DNA of 64,000 nt from Jiangella sp. DSM 45060 (GCF_900105175.1 NZ_LT629771.1:682001-746000); one strand, 5' to 3'; positions 1 through 7,718 are shown, counted from the first letter of the stretch. The notes: generated by a model from the letters alone, not told the origin. Numbers and translations are program-made.

Positions 1-1059
1 GTGCTGCCGCTGGGTCTGGCCGAGCTGGTGGCGGCCGCGGTCGCCGGCGGCGGATGGGAGCCGGTGACGGCGGTGCTGGTGCTGCTGCCGCTGGCGGCGG
101 CGCTCTGGCTGGTGCTGCGCGCGCGGACCGGGCCGCTGGAGCTGCGTCAGGGCGTCGTCGTGCTGGCGACGCTGCTGTTCGGGCTCGGCGCCGTGGCCGT
201 GCTCGTGCCGATGGGCGGGCTGCCCGACTGGCTGGTGCTCGCGGCGGTCGGGGTGGACCTCGTCGTGCTCGGCGTCGTCGTCGCGGTGACGAACGCGCTG
301 GAGTCGGGCGAGGCGCTCGGCGCGGACCTGCGGCGATCCGCCGTCGGGGCGCTGCTCGCGGCCACGGTGTTCGGCGGGCAGGTCGGGCTGGTGACGCTGG
401 CGTCGGGCGACGGGCCGGGCGGGACGGGCGACGCGGACGACGCGCTGCGGGCGCTCGCCTTCGGCGTCGTCGGCGCCGCGATCGCCGTCGTGACGCTGGC
501 CAGCGCCGTCCAGGCGGCCGTCGACCGGCTGGCGTTCGCGGGGACGCCGGCGCTGCGGGCGTCCCGGACCGAGCTGCGCGACGCCTCCGACGCGCTGCCC
601 CGCCGCGACGCGCGCCACCACCTCGACGACCTCGACGACGACGCGTTCGTCCGGCTGGTCCGCGACGCGCTGCGCAACTACGGCGATCTCGGCAAGCTGG
701 TGTCCAGCCCGCTGCTCGCCCTCCCCGCCGTCGACGCCCGCCTGGGTGACCGCGACGCGCACGCCCTGGACCGCGCGACCGAGCTGAAGGCGCTGCTGCT
801 GGAGAGCATCGAGCGGCTGCGCCCCCGCGACGCCGAGTTCGGCACCAGCGAGGAGTGGCGGTACTTCAACGCGCTCTACTTCCCGTACGTCGCCGGCATC
901 CGTCCGTACCGCCGCCAGCCCGACCTCAGCGGCCTCGACGACACCTCGCGGCGCGCGTTCGACTGGCTGCGCCGCTACGTCCCCGAGCGGACGCTCTACA
1001 ACTGGCAGAACGCCGCCGCCCGCGTCGTCGCGCACGATCTGCGCACCCGGACCGGCTGA
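1..1059 (+). CDS. Hypothetical integral membrane protein, possibly cut at its 5' end
   Basis: The frame is open from the first base, so the GTG there may not be the true start. The first ~185 residues hold about five hydrophobic segments rich in Leu, Val and Ala. The remaining ~160 residues are soluble and charged, with an Asp-rich patch (HHLDDLDDDAFVRLV) and a well-folded C-terminus containing EEWRYFNALYFPYVAGI. I do not recognise the family; membrane anchor plus cytoplasmic domain is all that can be read. The next gene starts 95 bases downstream after a cluster of short repeats, so it is probably transcribed separately. Confidence 0.7.
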   Translation: MLPLGLAELVAAAVAGGGWEPVTAVLVLLPLAAALWLVLRARTGPLELRQGVVVLATLLFGLGAVAVLVPMGGLPDWLVLAAVGVDLVVLGVVVAVTNALESGEALGADLRRSAVGALLAATVFGGQVGLVTLASGDGPGGTGDADDALRALAFGVVGAAIAVVTLASAVQAAVDRLAFAGTPALRASRTELRDASDALPRRDARHHLDDLDDDAFVRLVRDALRNYGDLGKLVSSPLLALPAVDARLGDRDAHALDRATELKALLLESIERLRPRDAEFGTSEEWRYFNALYFPYVAGIRPYRRQPDLSGLDDTSRRAFDWLRRYVPERTLYNWQNAAARVVAHDLRTRTG

Positions 1060-1060
1060 A

Positions 1061-1102
1061 CTGGCAGTACTTGGCAGTGCCTGGTCTGTGCTTGGCAGTG
1101 CC
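1061..1102. promoter_or_regulatory. Repeated TTGGCAGTGCC elements, possible operator
   Basis: TTGGCAGTGCC occurs twice, at 1071-1081 and 1092-1102, two helical turns apart, and is preceded by a related CTGGCAGTAC at 1061. The core GGCAGTGCC is itself palindromic. Repeats on one helix face just upstream of a gene with a good ribosome site at 1140-1145 look like a regulator site, but no promoter hexamer is obvious. Confidence 0.3.
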
Positions 1103-1154
1103 CTCCGGGCGACGGTCGTGGTGTCCGAACGACATCACGAAGGAGCTGGTCACC

Positions 1155-1580
1155 ATGGCCGCAGACGCCGCCACCCGCACCCCCGCCCTCGCCCGCATCC
1201 GGGAGACGCCGCTGCTGCGCTGGGCCCTGGAGCTGGACGGCATCACCATCGCGCTGAACGGCCTGGTGTACCTGCTCGCGGCCGGGTGGGTGGGCGACAA
1301 ACTGGGGCTGCCGACGGGGCTGCTCTACGCGGCGGGCGCGTTCCTCATCGTCATGAGCCCGATCGTGTTCGCCGTGTCGATGCGGCGGGAGGCGCCGGTC
1401 CTCTGGGTGGGCGCGATCATCGTCCTCAACGCGGTCTGGGCGATCGACAGCGTCATCGTGGTCGCGGCCGGCTGGTTCGATCTGACCACCGCCGGGACGG
1501 TGTGGATCCTGCTGCAGGCGGCCGTCGTCGTCGTCTTCGCCGAGCTGGAGTGGATGGGCCTGAAACGGGCCCGCCGCTGA
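1155..1580 (+). CDS. Small four-helix integral membrane protein
   Basis: This 141-residue protein starts MAADAATRTPALARIRETP and then has four predicted membrane helices of ~20 residues (for example ITIALNGLVYLLAAGWVG and GTVWILLQAAVVVVFAELEW). The ATG is chosen because AAGGAG lies 9 bases upstream; a longer frame exists but would overlap the preceding gene. The family is not recognised. It could be an accessory subunit or small sensor. It stands alone, behind the repeated TTGGCAGTGCC elements. Confidence 0.72.
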   Translation: MAADAATRTPALARIRETPLLRWALELDGITIALNGLVYLLAAGWVGDKLGLPTGLLYAAGAFLIVMSPIVFAVSMRREAPVLWVGAIIVLNAVWAIDSVIVVAAGWFDLTTAGTVWILLQAAVVVVFAELEWMGLKRARR

Positions 1581-1675
1581 CGCCGTCACCCTCGAGGCCC
1601 CCGGCCCCGGCGCGTGTGAGCCCGCGCCGGGGCCGGTCCACGCCCGCGGTTAAGGCCACGCTCAGGGAACGCCGC

Positions 1676-1681
1676 TACGCT
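1676..1681 (+). promoter_or_regulatory. Leaderless -10 element TACGCT
   Basis: TACGCT fits the actinobacterial TANNNT -10 pattern and ends six bases before the GTG at 1688, which places the transcription start on the start codon. No Shine-Dalgarno sequence precedes that GTG, consistent with a leaderless mRNA. Confidence 0.4.
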
Positions 1682-1687
1682 CGAACG

Positions 1688-2470
1688 GTGGTGACCCAGG
1701 ACCTGCCCGCGGCGGGCGTCGAGACGACGTCCAGGCGGCGGCTGACCGCGGAGATCTGGATCGTGCTCGGGTTGTCGCTCGGGCAGTCCGCCGTCTACGC
1801 CGTCGTCAGCCTGATCGCGCGGTTGACCCGGCCGGAGCGGCTGAGCGAGCAGACCGCCACCCTGAACGCGTCCCGCAGCGTGCGCGAGTACCTCGACCTC
1901 ACCTACCAGGTGCTGTCCATCGGGTTCGCGCTGGTGCCGGTGGCGCTGGCGCTGTACCTGTTGTCCGGACCGGGCCGGTCGGCGCTGAAGCGCATCGGCT
2001 TCGACCTCGCGCAGCCGCGGCGAGACCTGCTGTTCGGCGCCGGTCTGTCGGCCGTCATCGGGCTGCCGGGGCTGGGCATCTACTTCCTCGGGCACGCCCT
2101 GGACCTGAACGTCTCGATCCAGGCGAGCACCCTGAACGCGTACTGGTGGACGGTGCCGGTGCTGGTCCTCTCGGCGCTGCAGAACGCGGTGGTCGAGGAG
2201 GTCATCGTCGTCGGGTTCCTGATGACGCGGCTCAAGCAGCTGGGCTGGGAGCTGCCGGCGATCATCGCGACCAGCGCGGTGCTGCGCGGCTCGTACCACC
2301 TGTACCAGGGGTACGGCATGGCCATCGGGAACATGCTGATGGGCGTCGTGTTCGGGTACTTCTACCACCGGACCGGACGGGTGATGCCGCTGGTGGTGGC
2401 GCACTCGATCCTCGACATCGTCTCGTTCGTGGGCTACGACCTGTTCGCCGACGAGCTGGGGCTGCCGTGA
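1688..2470 (+). CDS. CPBP-family intramembrane metalloprotease (CAAX protease/Abi-like)
   Basis: This 260-residue polytopic protein shows the CPBP (Rce1-like) motifs: a di-glutamate at E170-E171 in NAVVEEVIVVGFLMTRL, a histidine in RGSYHLYQGYG, and a final NMLMGVVFGYFYHRTGR then AHSILD block. Known members are membrane-embedded proteases linked to prenyl-CAAX-type processing or bacteriocin immunity. The EExxxR signature has Val where Arg is usual, a variant I believe also occurs in actinobacterial members. The GTG is supported by a leaderless -10 element; a second GTG follows immediately at 1691. The next gene overlaps by four bases, so the two are probably co-translated. Confidence 0.85.
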   Translation: MVTQDLPAAGVETTSRRRLTAEIWIVLGLSLGQSAVYAVVSLIARLTRPERLSEQTATLNASRSVREYLDLTYQVLSIGFALVPVALALYLLSGPGRSALKRIGFDLAQPRRDLLFGAGLSAVIGLPGLGIYFLGHALDLNVSIQASTLNAYWWTVPVLVLSALQNAVVEEVIVVGFLMTRLKQLGWELPAIIATSAVLRGSYHLYQGYGMAIGNMLMGVVFGYFYHRTGRVMPLVVAHSILDIVSFVGYDLFADELGLP

Positions 2471-2859
2471 CGACGGGGTACTCGGGCACGCCGCTGGTGC
2501 GCAAGCTCGGCATCGCGCCGGAGCACCGCGTCCTCTTCGACGGCGCGCCCGACGGGTTCGCGCTCGACTGCGTCCGGCCCGACCACCAAGCGGGGCCCGG
2601 CCCGTACGACGTCGTGCTCACGTTCGTCCGCGACCGCGCCACGCTCGAACGCGACCTCCCCGTCCACCAGGATCGCATCGAGCGCGCCGGCGTGGTGTGG
2701 GTGGCCTGGCCGAAGCGGGCCAGCAAGGTCCCGACCGACGTCACGGAGGACGTCGTGCGCGAAGTGGCGCTGCCGCGCGGCCTCGTCGACGTGAAGGTGT
2801 GCGCCATCGACGCGGTGTGGTCCGGCCTGAAGCTGGTGATCCGCAAAGAGAACCGCTGA
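2467..2859 (+). CDS. DUF3052-family protein
   Basis: This 130-residue soluble protein reads as a DUF3052 member: N-terminal YSGTPLVRKLGIAPEHRV, a DVVLTFVRDRATLERD segment, WVAWPKRASKVPTDVTEDV in the middle, and a closing VCAIDAVWSGLKLVIRK. Members are short actinobacterial proteins without an established activity. The GTG overlaps the TGA of the protease gene (GTGA), giving translational coupling. About 120 bases of unassigned sequence follow before the phased motif that precedes the next gene. Confidence 0.8.
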   Translation: MTTGYSGTPLVRKLGIAPEHRVLFDGAPDGFALDCVRPDHQAGPGPYDVVLTFVRDRATLERDLPVHQDRIERAGVVWVAWPKRASKVPTDVTEDVVREVALPRGLVDVKVCAIDAVWSGLKLVIRKENR

Positions 2860-2977
2860 CCCCTGCGCGGCATCCAGCACGGCGGCGACAGCCAGTGCCT
2901 CGGCGTGACGGTCGAGGTGACGCGGGCTGCGCTGACCCGCCGGCGGTGGCAGACTCCGTGGATGGACGTCGTCGCGG

Positions 2978-3015
2978 ATGAGAGACCTCTCATCGGTGTC
3001 TCATCGTGCTCTCGC
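2978..3015 (+). promoter_or_regulatory. Phased 11-bp repeat motif, site 1 (predicted response-regulator box)
   Basis: ATGAG at 2978 is followed by CTCAT at 2989 and 3000 and CTCGC at 3011, each 11 bases after the last. The first part forms the 18-bp palindrome GATGAGAGACCTCTCATC. The same arrangement (inverted half, then CTCAT-like units every 11 bases toward the gene) recurs near 6360 and 7630. An 11-bp direct-repeat period is typical of OmpR-family binding, and the only such regulator here is encoded at 4862. Confidence 0.6.
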
Positions 3016-3038
3016 CGGGCATGCCGACCATGCTGAGC

Positions 3039-3386
3039 ATGAAGTCGGCGGCCGCGCTCACCATCTCCGCCCTGGCGGTCGTGACCGCCGGGATCTTCGG
3101 CGTGGGCGCCATGCTGGCCACGCCGTCGACCGGTGACGACTTCGGCGGGCCGGTCGAGGTGGGCCCGTCCGGCACCGACGGACACGAGCCCACGCGCGCC
3201 CCGACCGCGCCGACTCCCACCCCCACCCCCACCACCCCGACGCCGACCGTCACCACCCCGCCGCCCGACGACGGCGGCGGCCAGCCGGTCGAGCCGCCGC
3301 CGCCGGTGCGACCCGGCGACGACGACGGCGACGACGATGACGACCTGGACGACGACGGCGACGACGACGGGGATGATGACGACTGA
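3039..3386 (+). CDS. Small exported protein with Thr/Pro linker and Asp-rich tail
   Basis: From the ATG at 3039 the protein has 115 residues: an N-terminal hydrophobic segment (SAAALTISALAVVTAGIFG), a spacer, a linker of repeated Pro-Thr units, a Pro/Gly stretch and a C-terminal block that is nearly all Asp and Gly. The hydrophobic segment could be a signal peptide or an anchor. Starts at 3006, 3021 and 3030 are in frame, but 3006 lies inside the regulatory repeats. The acidic tail suggests cation binding outside the membrane. It lies 29 bases before the histidine kinase gene and may form one operon with it. Confidence 0.7.
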   Translation: MKSAAALTISALAVVTAGIFGVGAMLATPSTGDDFGGPVEVGPSGTDGHEPTRAPTAPTPTPTPTTPTPTVTTPPPDDGGGQPVEPPPPVRPGDDDGDDDDDLDDDGDDDGDDDD

Positions 3387-3415
3387 GCCAGGCACGAGAT
3401 GACTCGGCCGGCGCA

Positions 3416-4861
3416 GTGCGGGTCCGGGTCGCCGTACGAACACGGGTGCTGGCCGCCGTCCTGGGGGTGGCGGCCATCGGCATGCTGGTGGCCGGCGTGA
3501 CGTCCTTCCTCGTCCAGCGCGAACGGGTCGACGCGCGCATCGACGAGAACATCGCCCAGGAGGTCGAGGAGTTCCGCGAGTTCGCCGTCGACGGCATCGA
3601 CCCGGTCACCGGAACCGCGTTCACCACCGTCGACCGCTTCCTCGAGGTCGTCCTGCAGCGCAACGTCCCCGACCGCGACGAGGGCCTGCTCGCGCTCGTC
3701 GACGGCGAGGTCGCCTGGGAACCAGCCAGCGGCGTCAGCGTCCGGCTGGAGGACGACCCCGGGTTCGTCCGGCTGGTCGCCGGCCAGGGCGGCACTCCGC
3801 GGGTGCGGCCGCACTCCGTCGAGACCGAGACGCTCGGGCAGCTGCGGTACGTGACGGTGCCGGTCACCGTGCGCGGCGACCCCGCGCAGGGCCTCTATGT
3901 CATCGCCTACGCCCGCGAGATGGAGCAGGCCGAGGTCGTCGACGCGTACCAGACGTTCGCGATCGTCGCCCTGGCGTCGCTGGCCATGGTCGGCGCCGTC
4001 GGCTGGCTGGTGGCGGGCCGGCTGCTGCGGCCGATCCGGCTGCTGCGCGACACCGCCCAGCAGATCAGCGACACCGACCTGTCCAGGCGCATCCCCGTCA
4101 CCGGGACCGACGACATCTCCGCGTTGGCCCGCACGTTCAACGACATGCTGGACCGGCTGGAACTGGCCTTCGCCGGCCAGCGGGACGCCCTCGACGACGC
4201 CGGGCACGAGCTGCGCACGCCCATCACGATCATCCGCGGCCACCTCGAGCTGATGGACTCCGCCGACGCCGCCGACGTCGAGGAGGTCCGCATCCTCGTC
4301 CTGGACGAGTTGGACCGCATGCGCCGCATGGTCGACGACCTCGTCATGCTGGCGAAGTCGACGCGGCCCGACTTCGTCCACCCGCGCCCCGTCGAGCTGG
4401 ACCGGCTGGTCGACGAGGTCCTCGACAAGGCCCGCGCCCTCGCCGACCGGCAGTGGCGGGTCGACGCCCGGGTCACGGCGACGGCGACGCTGGACCCGCA
4501 GCGCATCACCCAGGCGCTGCTGCAGCTGATCTCGAACGCCGTGAAGTACACCGCACCCGGCGACGTCATCGCCGTCGGCAGCGCGCTCACCGGCGCCGAG
4601 GTGCGGCTGTGGGTGCGCGACACCGGCGCCGGCATCGCCGCCGCCGACCTCGACCGCATCTTCGACCGGTTCGCCCGTGCCGACGTCGGCCGCGGCGTCG
4701 AGGGCTCCGGCCTCGGACTGGCCATCGTCCGCGCGATCGCCGAGGCGCATCGCGGCACCGTCACCGTCGACAGCCGGCCCGGCGACGGCGCGATCTTCAC
4801 CATCGCGCTGCCGCTCTTCGGCGCCGCGGCGGCCGACGACCTCGTGGAGGAGGAAGCGTAG
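3416..4861 (+). CDS. Sensor histidine kinase with HAMP domain
   Basis: The 481-residue membrane kinase has a first membrane helix at ~10-33, an external sensor region to ~177, a second helix at ~182-202, a HAMP linker, the phosphoacceptor His264 in DAGHELRTPITIIRGH, and an ATPase domain with N box LISNAVKYTA, G1 DTGAG and G2 GSGLGLAIV. It should autophosphorylate and pass phosphate to the regulator encoded immediately downstream (stop TAG directly abuts the next ATG). The GTG at 3416 has no strong ribosome site, so coupling to the upstream gene is likely. What it senses is unknown; the acidic exported neighbour hints at cations or envelope state. Confidence 0.93.
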   Translation: MRVRVAVRTRVLAAVLGVAAIGMLVAGVTSFLVQRERVDARIDENIAQEVEEFREFAVDGIDPVTGTAFTTVDRFLEVVLQRNVPDRDEGLLALVDGEVAWEPASGVSVRLEDDPGFVRLVAGQGGTPRVRPHSVETETLGQLRYVTVPVTVRGDPAQGLYVIAYAREMEQAEVVDAYQTFAIVALASLAMVGAVGWLVAGRLLRPIRLLRDTAQQISDTDLSRRIPVTGTDDISALARTFNDMLDRLELAFAGQRDALDDAGHELRTPITIIRGHLELMDSADAADVEEVRILVLDELDRMRRMVDDLVMLAKSTRPDFVHPRPVELDRLVDEVLDKARALADRQWRVDARVTATATLDPQRITQALLQLISNAVKYTAPGDVIAVGSALTGAEVRLWVRDTGAGIAAADLDRIFDRFARADVGRGVEGSGLGLAIVRAIAEAHRGTVTVDSRPGDGAIFTIALPLFGAAAADDLVEEEA

Positions 4862-5560
4862 ATGAGCAGGATCCTGATCGCCGAGGACGAACCGCGCATC
4901 GCGGCGTTCATCGAGAAGGGGTTGCGTGCCGCCGGCATGACCCCCACCGTCGTCGGCGACGGCCGCGGCGCCTACGACTACGCCATGACCGGCGGCTTCG
5001 ACCTCGTCATCCTCGACATCGGGCTGCCCGTCATCGACGGGTTCGCGGTGCTGCGGCAGCTGCGCGAGGCCCGCAACGAGCTGCCCGTCATCATCCTGAC
5101 CGCCCGCGACTCCATCACCGACACCGTCGCCGGCCTCGAGGGCGGCGCCGACGACTACATGGCCAAGCCGTTCCGGTTCGAGGAGCTGCTGGCCCGCATC
5201 CGGCTGCGGCTGCGCGAGGACCGCGCCCCCGAGGCGATGGTCCTGCACCACGGCGGGCTGTCGCTGGATCTGCGCACCCGGCGGGCGACGGTGGACGGGC
5301 GGACGGTGGAGCTGTCGGCGCGCGAGTTCGCGCTGGCCGAGACGTTCCTGCGGCACCCGGGCCAGGTGCTCAGCCGCGAGCAGCTGCTCAGCCGGGTCTG
5401 GGGCTACGACTTCGACCCCGGCTCCAACGTCGTCGACGTGTACGTCCGGTACCTGCGGCGCAAGCTCGGCAGCGAGCGGTTCGTCACGGTGCGGGGCATC
5501 GGCTACCGCCTTGTCAGCCCCGACGACGAGGAATCCGCCGCGCCGCCGCCCGCCCCCTGA
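4862..5560 (+). CDS. OmpR/PhoB-family response regulator
   Basis: The 232-residue protein has a receiver domain with the acidic pair E8/D9, phosphoacceptor Asp52 (VILDIGLP), Thr80 and Lys102 (AKPF), then a winged-helix domain ending VYVRYLRRKLGSERFVTVRG. It is the partner of the upstream kinase. Three copies of an 11-bp-phased CTCAT motif sit next to genes on both sides of this pair and are its best candidate targets. The last residues (SAAPPPAP) are a low-complexity tail. A repeat-rich spacer follows. Confidence 0.93.
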   Translation: MSRILIAEDEPRIAAFIEKGLRAAGMTPTVVGDGRGAYDYAMTGGFDLVILDIGLPVIDGFAVLRQLREARNELPVIILTARDSITDTVAGLEGGADDYMAKPFRFEELLARIRLRLREDRAPEAMVLHHGGLSLDLRTRRATVDGRTVELSAREFALAETFLRHPGQVLSREQLLSRVWGYDFDPGSNVVDVYVRYLRRKLGSERFVTVRGIGYRLVSPDDEESAAPPPAP

Positions 5561-5581
5561 CGTCCGTCTCTGCCCATCCGG

Positions 5582-5682
5582 GGCCTTGGCACGCTGGTGC
5601 GCTCCACAAAAGAGGGCGAATCGGGTGCGCGAGGTCATCGTCGGCGTGCCAAGGGTGCGCGCCGACGTGCCAAGGGGCATGC
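5582..5682. repeat. 101-bp direct repeat, copy 1
   Basis: This sequence recurs without a mismatch at 5739-5839. Inside, CCTTGGCACG at the left end is complementary to CGTGCCAAGG, which occurs twice near the right end, and CGTCGGCG/CGCCGACG (5639-5646 and 5660-5667) form a second hairpin. It contains no credible gene. It looks like a dispersed intergenic element or a duplicated structured spacer. Confidence 0.85.
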
Positions 5683-5738
5683 GATGAGCGGCGGGGCGGC
5701 AGGGCGGGCTGCCCGATGCCTGCCACCGGCCTCTGGAT

Positions 5739-5839
5739 GGCCTTGGCACGCTGGTGCGCTCCACAAAAGAGGGCGAATCGGGTGCGCGAGGTCATCGTCG
5801 GCGTGCCAAGGGTGCGCGCCGACGTGCCAAGGGGCATGC
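5739..5839. repeat. 101-bp direct repeat, copy 2
   Basis: Perfect second copy of the element at 5582-5682, after 56 bp of unrelated sequence. It ends 19 bases before the stop codon of the convergent NSPADPAS-repeat gene, so its hairpins could end transcription from either side. Confidence 0.85.
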
Positions 5840-5858
5840 TCGCGGGGGATGGGGCGGT

Positions 5859-6275
5859 TCAGCCTGCGGACGAGGCGCTGTCCGGCGTGGACGGGCTGGC
5901 GGCCGTCGCGGCGGAGGCGGGGTCGGCGGGGGAGTTCGCGGAGTTCGCCGAGGCGGCGGTGTTCGCGCTGGCCGGGTCGGCCGGGGAGTTCGCCGAGTCC
6001 GCCGTGCTTGCCGACGCGGGGTCGGCGGGGCTGTTCGCCGACGCGGGGTCGGCCGGGGAGTTCGCCGAGGTGGCGGACGCGGGGTCGGCCGGGGAGTTCG
6101 CCGAGACCGCCGAGTTCGCCGACGACGGCGCCGAGGAACCCGACGACACGTCGGCCACGTCGGCGGCCGGCGTCTGCGCCCCGTTGAGGATGGGTGCGGC
6201 GACCGCGCTGCCGGCGCCGAGACCGAGCGCCGCCATCGTGCCGACCGCGAGCCACGTCTTCTTCTGGAGCTTCAT
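5859..6275 (-). CDS. Exported low-complexity protein with NSPADPASA repeats
   Basis: The 138-residue protein begins with a clear signal peptide (MKLQKKTWLAVGTMAALGLG, likely cleaved after AVA near residue 28). The rest is almost only Ala, Ser, Asn, Pro and Asp, with five copies of NSPADPASA separated by short Ala/Ser-rich linkers. The ATG follows an excellent AGGAGG. No catalytic domain is visible; a cell-surface spacer or cell-wall-associated repeat protein is the most that can be said. Site 3 of the phased motif lies 68-105 bases upstream, with a possible -35/-10 pair (TTCATG, 17 bases, TAGATG). Its start faces the phosphotransferase gene, which lies upstream on the same strand. Confidence 0.75.
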   Translation of the reverse strand: MKLQKKTWLAVGTMAALGLGAGSAVAAPILNGAQTPAADVADVSSGSSAPSSANSAVSANSPADPASATSANSPADPASANSPADPASASTADSANSPADPASANTAASANSANSPADPASAATAASPSTPDSASSAG

Positions 6276-6342
6276 CGTGTGTCCTCCTGTGCTGGGACGC
6301 CGGAGCGTCTTGTTCTGACATCTACGAGCATCGTCGCCCTGC

Positions 6343-6380
6343 ATGAAGGCTTCAGGAGAGCCGCATGAGAGCGTTCTCAG
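6343..6380 (-). promoter_or_regulatory. Phased 11-bp repeat motif, site 3, with promoter for the NSPADPASA gene
   Basis: On the minus strand an inverted CTGAG half is followed at 11-base steps by CTCAT, CTCCT and TTCAT. The last unit reads TTCATG and is followed after 17 bases by TAGATG, a reasonable -35/-10 pair for the gene starting at 6275. The box overlaps the last codons and stop of the phosphotransferase gene. Confidence 0.55.
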
Positions 6381-7626
6381 CCGCGCCCGGTCCCTCCGCC
6401 GACGCCGCGTCGAGCCAGCGCGCGGCGAGGTCCAGCCGGTCGGCGGTGGCGCGCTCCCAGTCCGGGTCCTGGGCCCGGTACGGTCCGGTGGCCAGCGACA
6501 ACGTCACCCCGGCGGCACGCAGCCGGAGCTCGGCCGGGTCGACCTGGCGCGACAGCACGGGCAGCCACTCGGTCAACGCCGCCCGCGCGCCCGCCGCGGC
6601 GTCGAACGGGCCGGAAGCGAGGACGGCGAGGTGCGCGAGCAGGCAGCCGAGGTCGTCGGCGCGGCGGCCCGGGCCGATGGTGTCGATGTCGAGCAGCCCG
6701 CTGACCCCGCCGTGCTCGACGAAGAGCTGGGCGTCGTAGAAGTCGCCGTGCGTCGGCTCGTCGCCGTCCGGGAACGCGGCCAGGCCGTCCGTCACCGCGG
6801 CGGCCAGCGAGCGCGCCCGCGCCCCCAGCGACGGCGCCGCGGCCGCGACGACCCCGGCGTAGTGCGAAGCGTGCGCCGACCACGGCGCCCGCCGCGGCAG
6901 GCTCGTGACCTCGGCCGGCAGCCGGTCCAGCAGCGCGACCAGCTCGGCGGGGTCGCGCAGCGTCGTCGCGCCGGACTCCAGGGCGGTGCGCAGCGGTGTC
7001 CCGCGCAGCGGCGCCAGCACGATGATGCCGTCGTCGCTCCAGCCGAGGCTGCGCGGCACCGGCACGCCGGCCTCCGTCAGCACCCGGTGCCGGCTGTCGA
7101 CGTCGCGTACCTGGGCCGGGCGCAGCACCTTGACGAACAGCCGGTGCCGCTCGGTCACGACCTCGATGACGGCGCGCTTGCGCGGCCGGTAGGCGACCAC
7201 CCGCAGCTGGACGCCGTCCGGCGCCAGCCCGAGGCCCCTCAGCAACTCACCGACGGACGACGGGAAGCAGGCGGCCGCGAGCCCCGGCAGCTCCGGGTCG
7301 TACGGGAACCGCCACACCTGGACGTACCGGTCGCCGTCGGTGACGACGAGTCCGCCCGGCGGCCGCACGCCCGACACCGAGGCGGCGAACGTCTCGTCCC
7401 GTTCGCCGTCCGCCCACGACGCGCGGACGACGTACGAGGCGGTCGTGCGGTCGCCGGGCCGGTGGTCGACGTCGCGCAGGGTCCAGTCGAGCAGCGACGC
7501 CCCGGCCGGCGTGAGGGCCGCGTCGAGGATGTCGGGGACGGACGGGCCGGTCAGCAGCGCGAGGCCGGGGTCGGTGGACGGTCCGGGCACGACCGCCAGC
7601 CTGACGGCCGCCGATGAGCCGGACAT
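6352..7626 (-). CDS. APH-family phosphotransferase (kinase-like fold)
   Basis: The 424-residue protein carries the aminoglycoside-phosphotransferase fold: a nucleotide-contact strand RLFVKVLRP, the catalytic loop HGDFYDAQLF with the catalytic Asp, and the metal-binding LLDIDTIGPG with a following RADDLG. The loop has Gln where Asn is usual. Substrates in this family include aminoglycosides, choline and sugars, and cannot be assigned here. The listed ATG lies within phased-motif site 2, so a GTG at 7590 (412 residues) is a serious alternative. Downstream on the same strand is the NSPADPASA gene, with its own motif copy. Confidence 0.82.
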   Translation of the reverse strand: MSGSSAAVRLAVVPGPSTDPGLALLTGPSVPDILDAALTPAGASLLDWTLRDVDHRPGDRTTASYVVRASWADGERDETFAASVSGVRPPGGLVVTDGDRYVQVWRFPYDPELPGLAAACFPSSVGELLRGLGLAPDGVQLRVVAYRPRKRAVIEVVTERHRLFVKVLRPAQVRDVDSRHRVLTEAGVPVPRSLGWSDDGIIVLAPLRGTPLRTALESGATTLRDPAELVALLDRLPAEVTSLPRRAPWSAHASHYAGVVAAAAPSLGARARSLAAAVTDGLAAFPDGDEPTHGDFYDAQLFVEHGGVSGLLDIDTIGPGRRADDLGCLLAHLAVLASGPFDAAAGARAALTEWLPVLSRQVDPAELRLRAAGVTLSLATGPYRAQDPDWERATADRLDLAARWLDAASAEGPGAAENALMRLS

Positions 7627-7651
7627 GAGCCGGAGATGAGACGGTTCTCAT
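7614..7651 (-). promoter_or_regulatory. Phased 11-bp repeat motif, site 2
   Basis: Read on the minus strand, ATGAG is followed at exact 11-base steps by three perfect CTCAT units (ending 7647, 7636, 7625 and 7614 on the plus strand). The centre forms GATGAGA-N4-TCTCATC, as in site 1. It covers the apparent start of the phosphotransferase gene, so it either represses that gene or the true start is downstream. Confidence 0.6.
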
Positions 7652-7718
7652 CCGCCGCGGCGCCGCTGTCGCGCATCGGCCCGAACCCGCCGCTAAGCTG
7701 TTGCGGTCACATCACATC

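Noticed and set aside
2990-5764. A 924-codon minus-strand frame across the two-component genes
   Set aside because: It is antisense to two well-identified genes, and its composition is that of a shadow frame.
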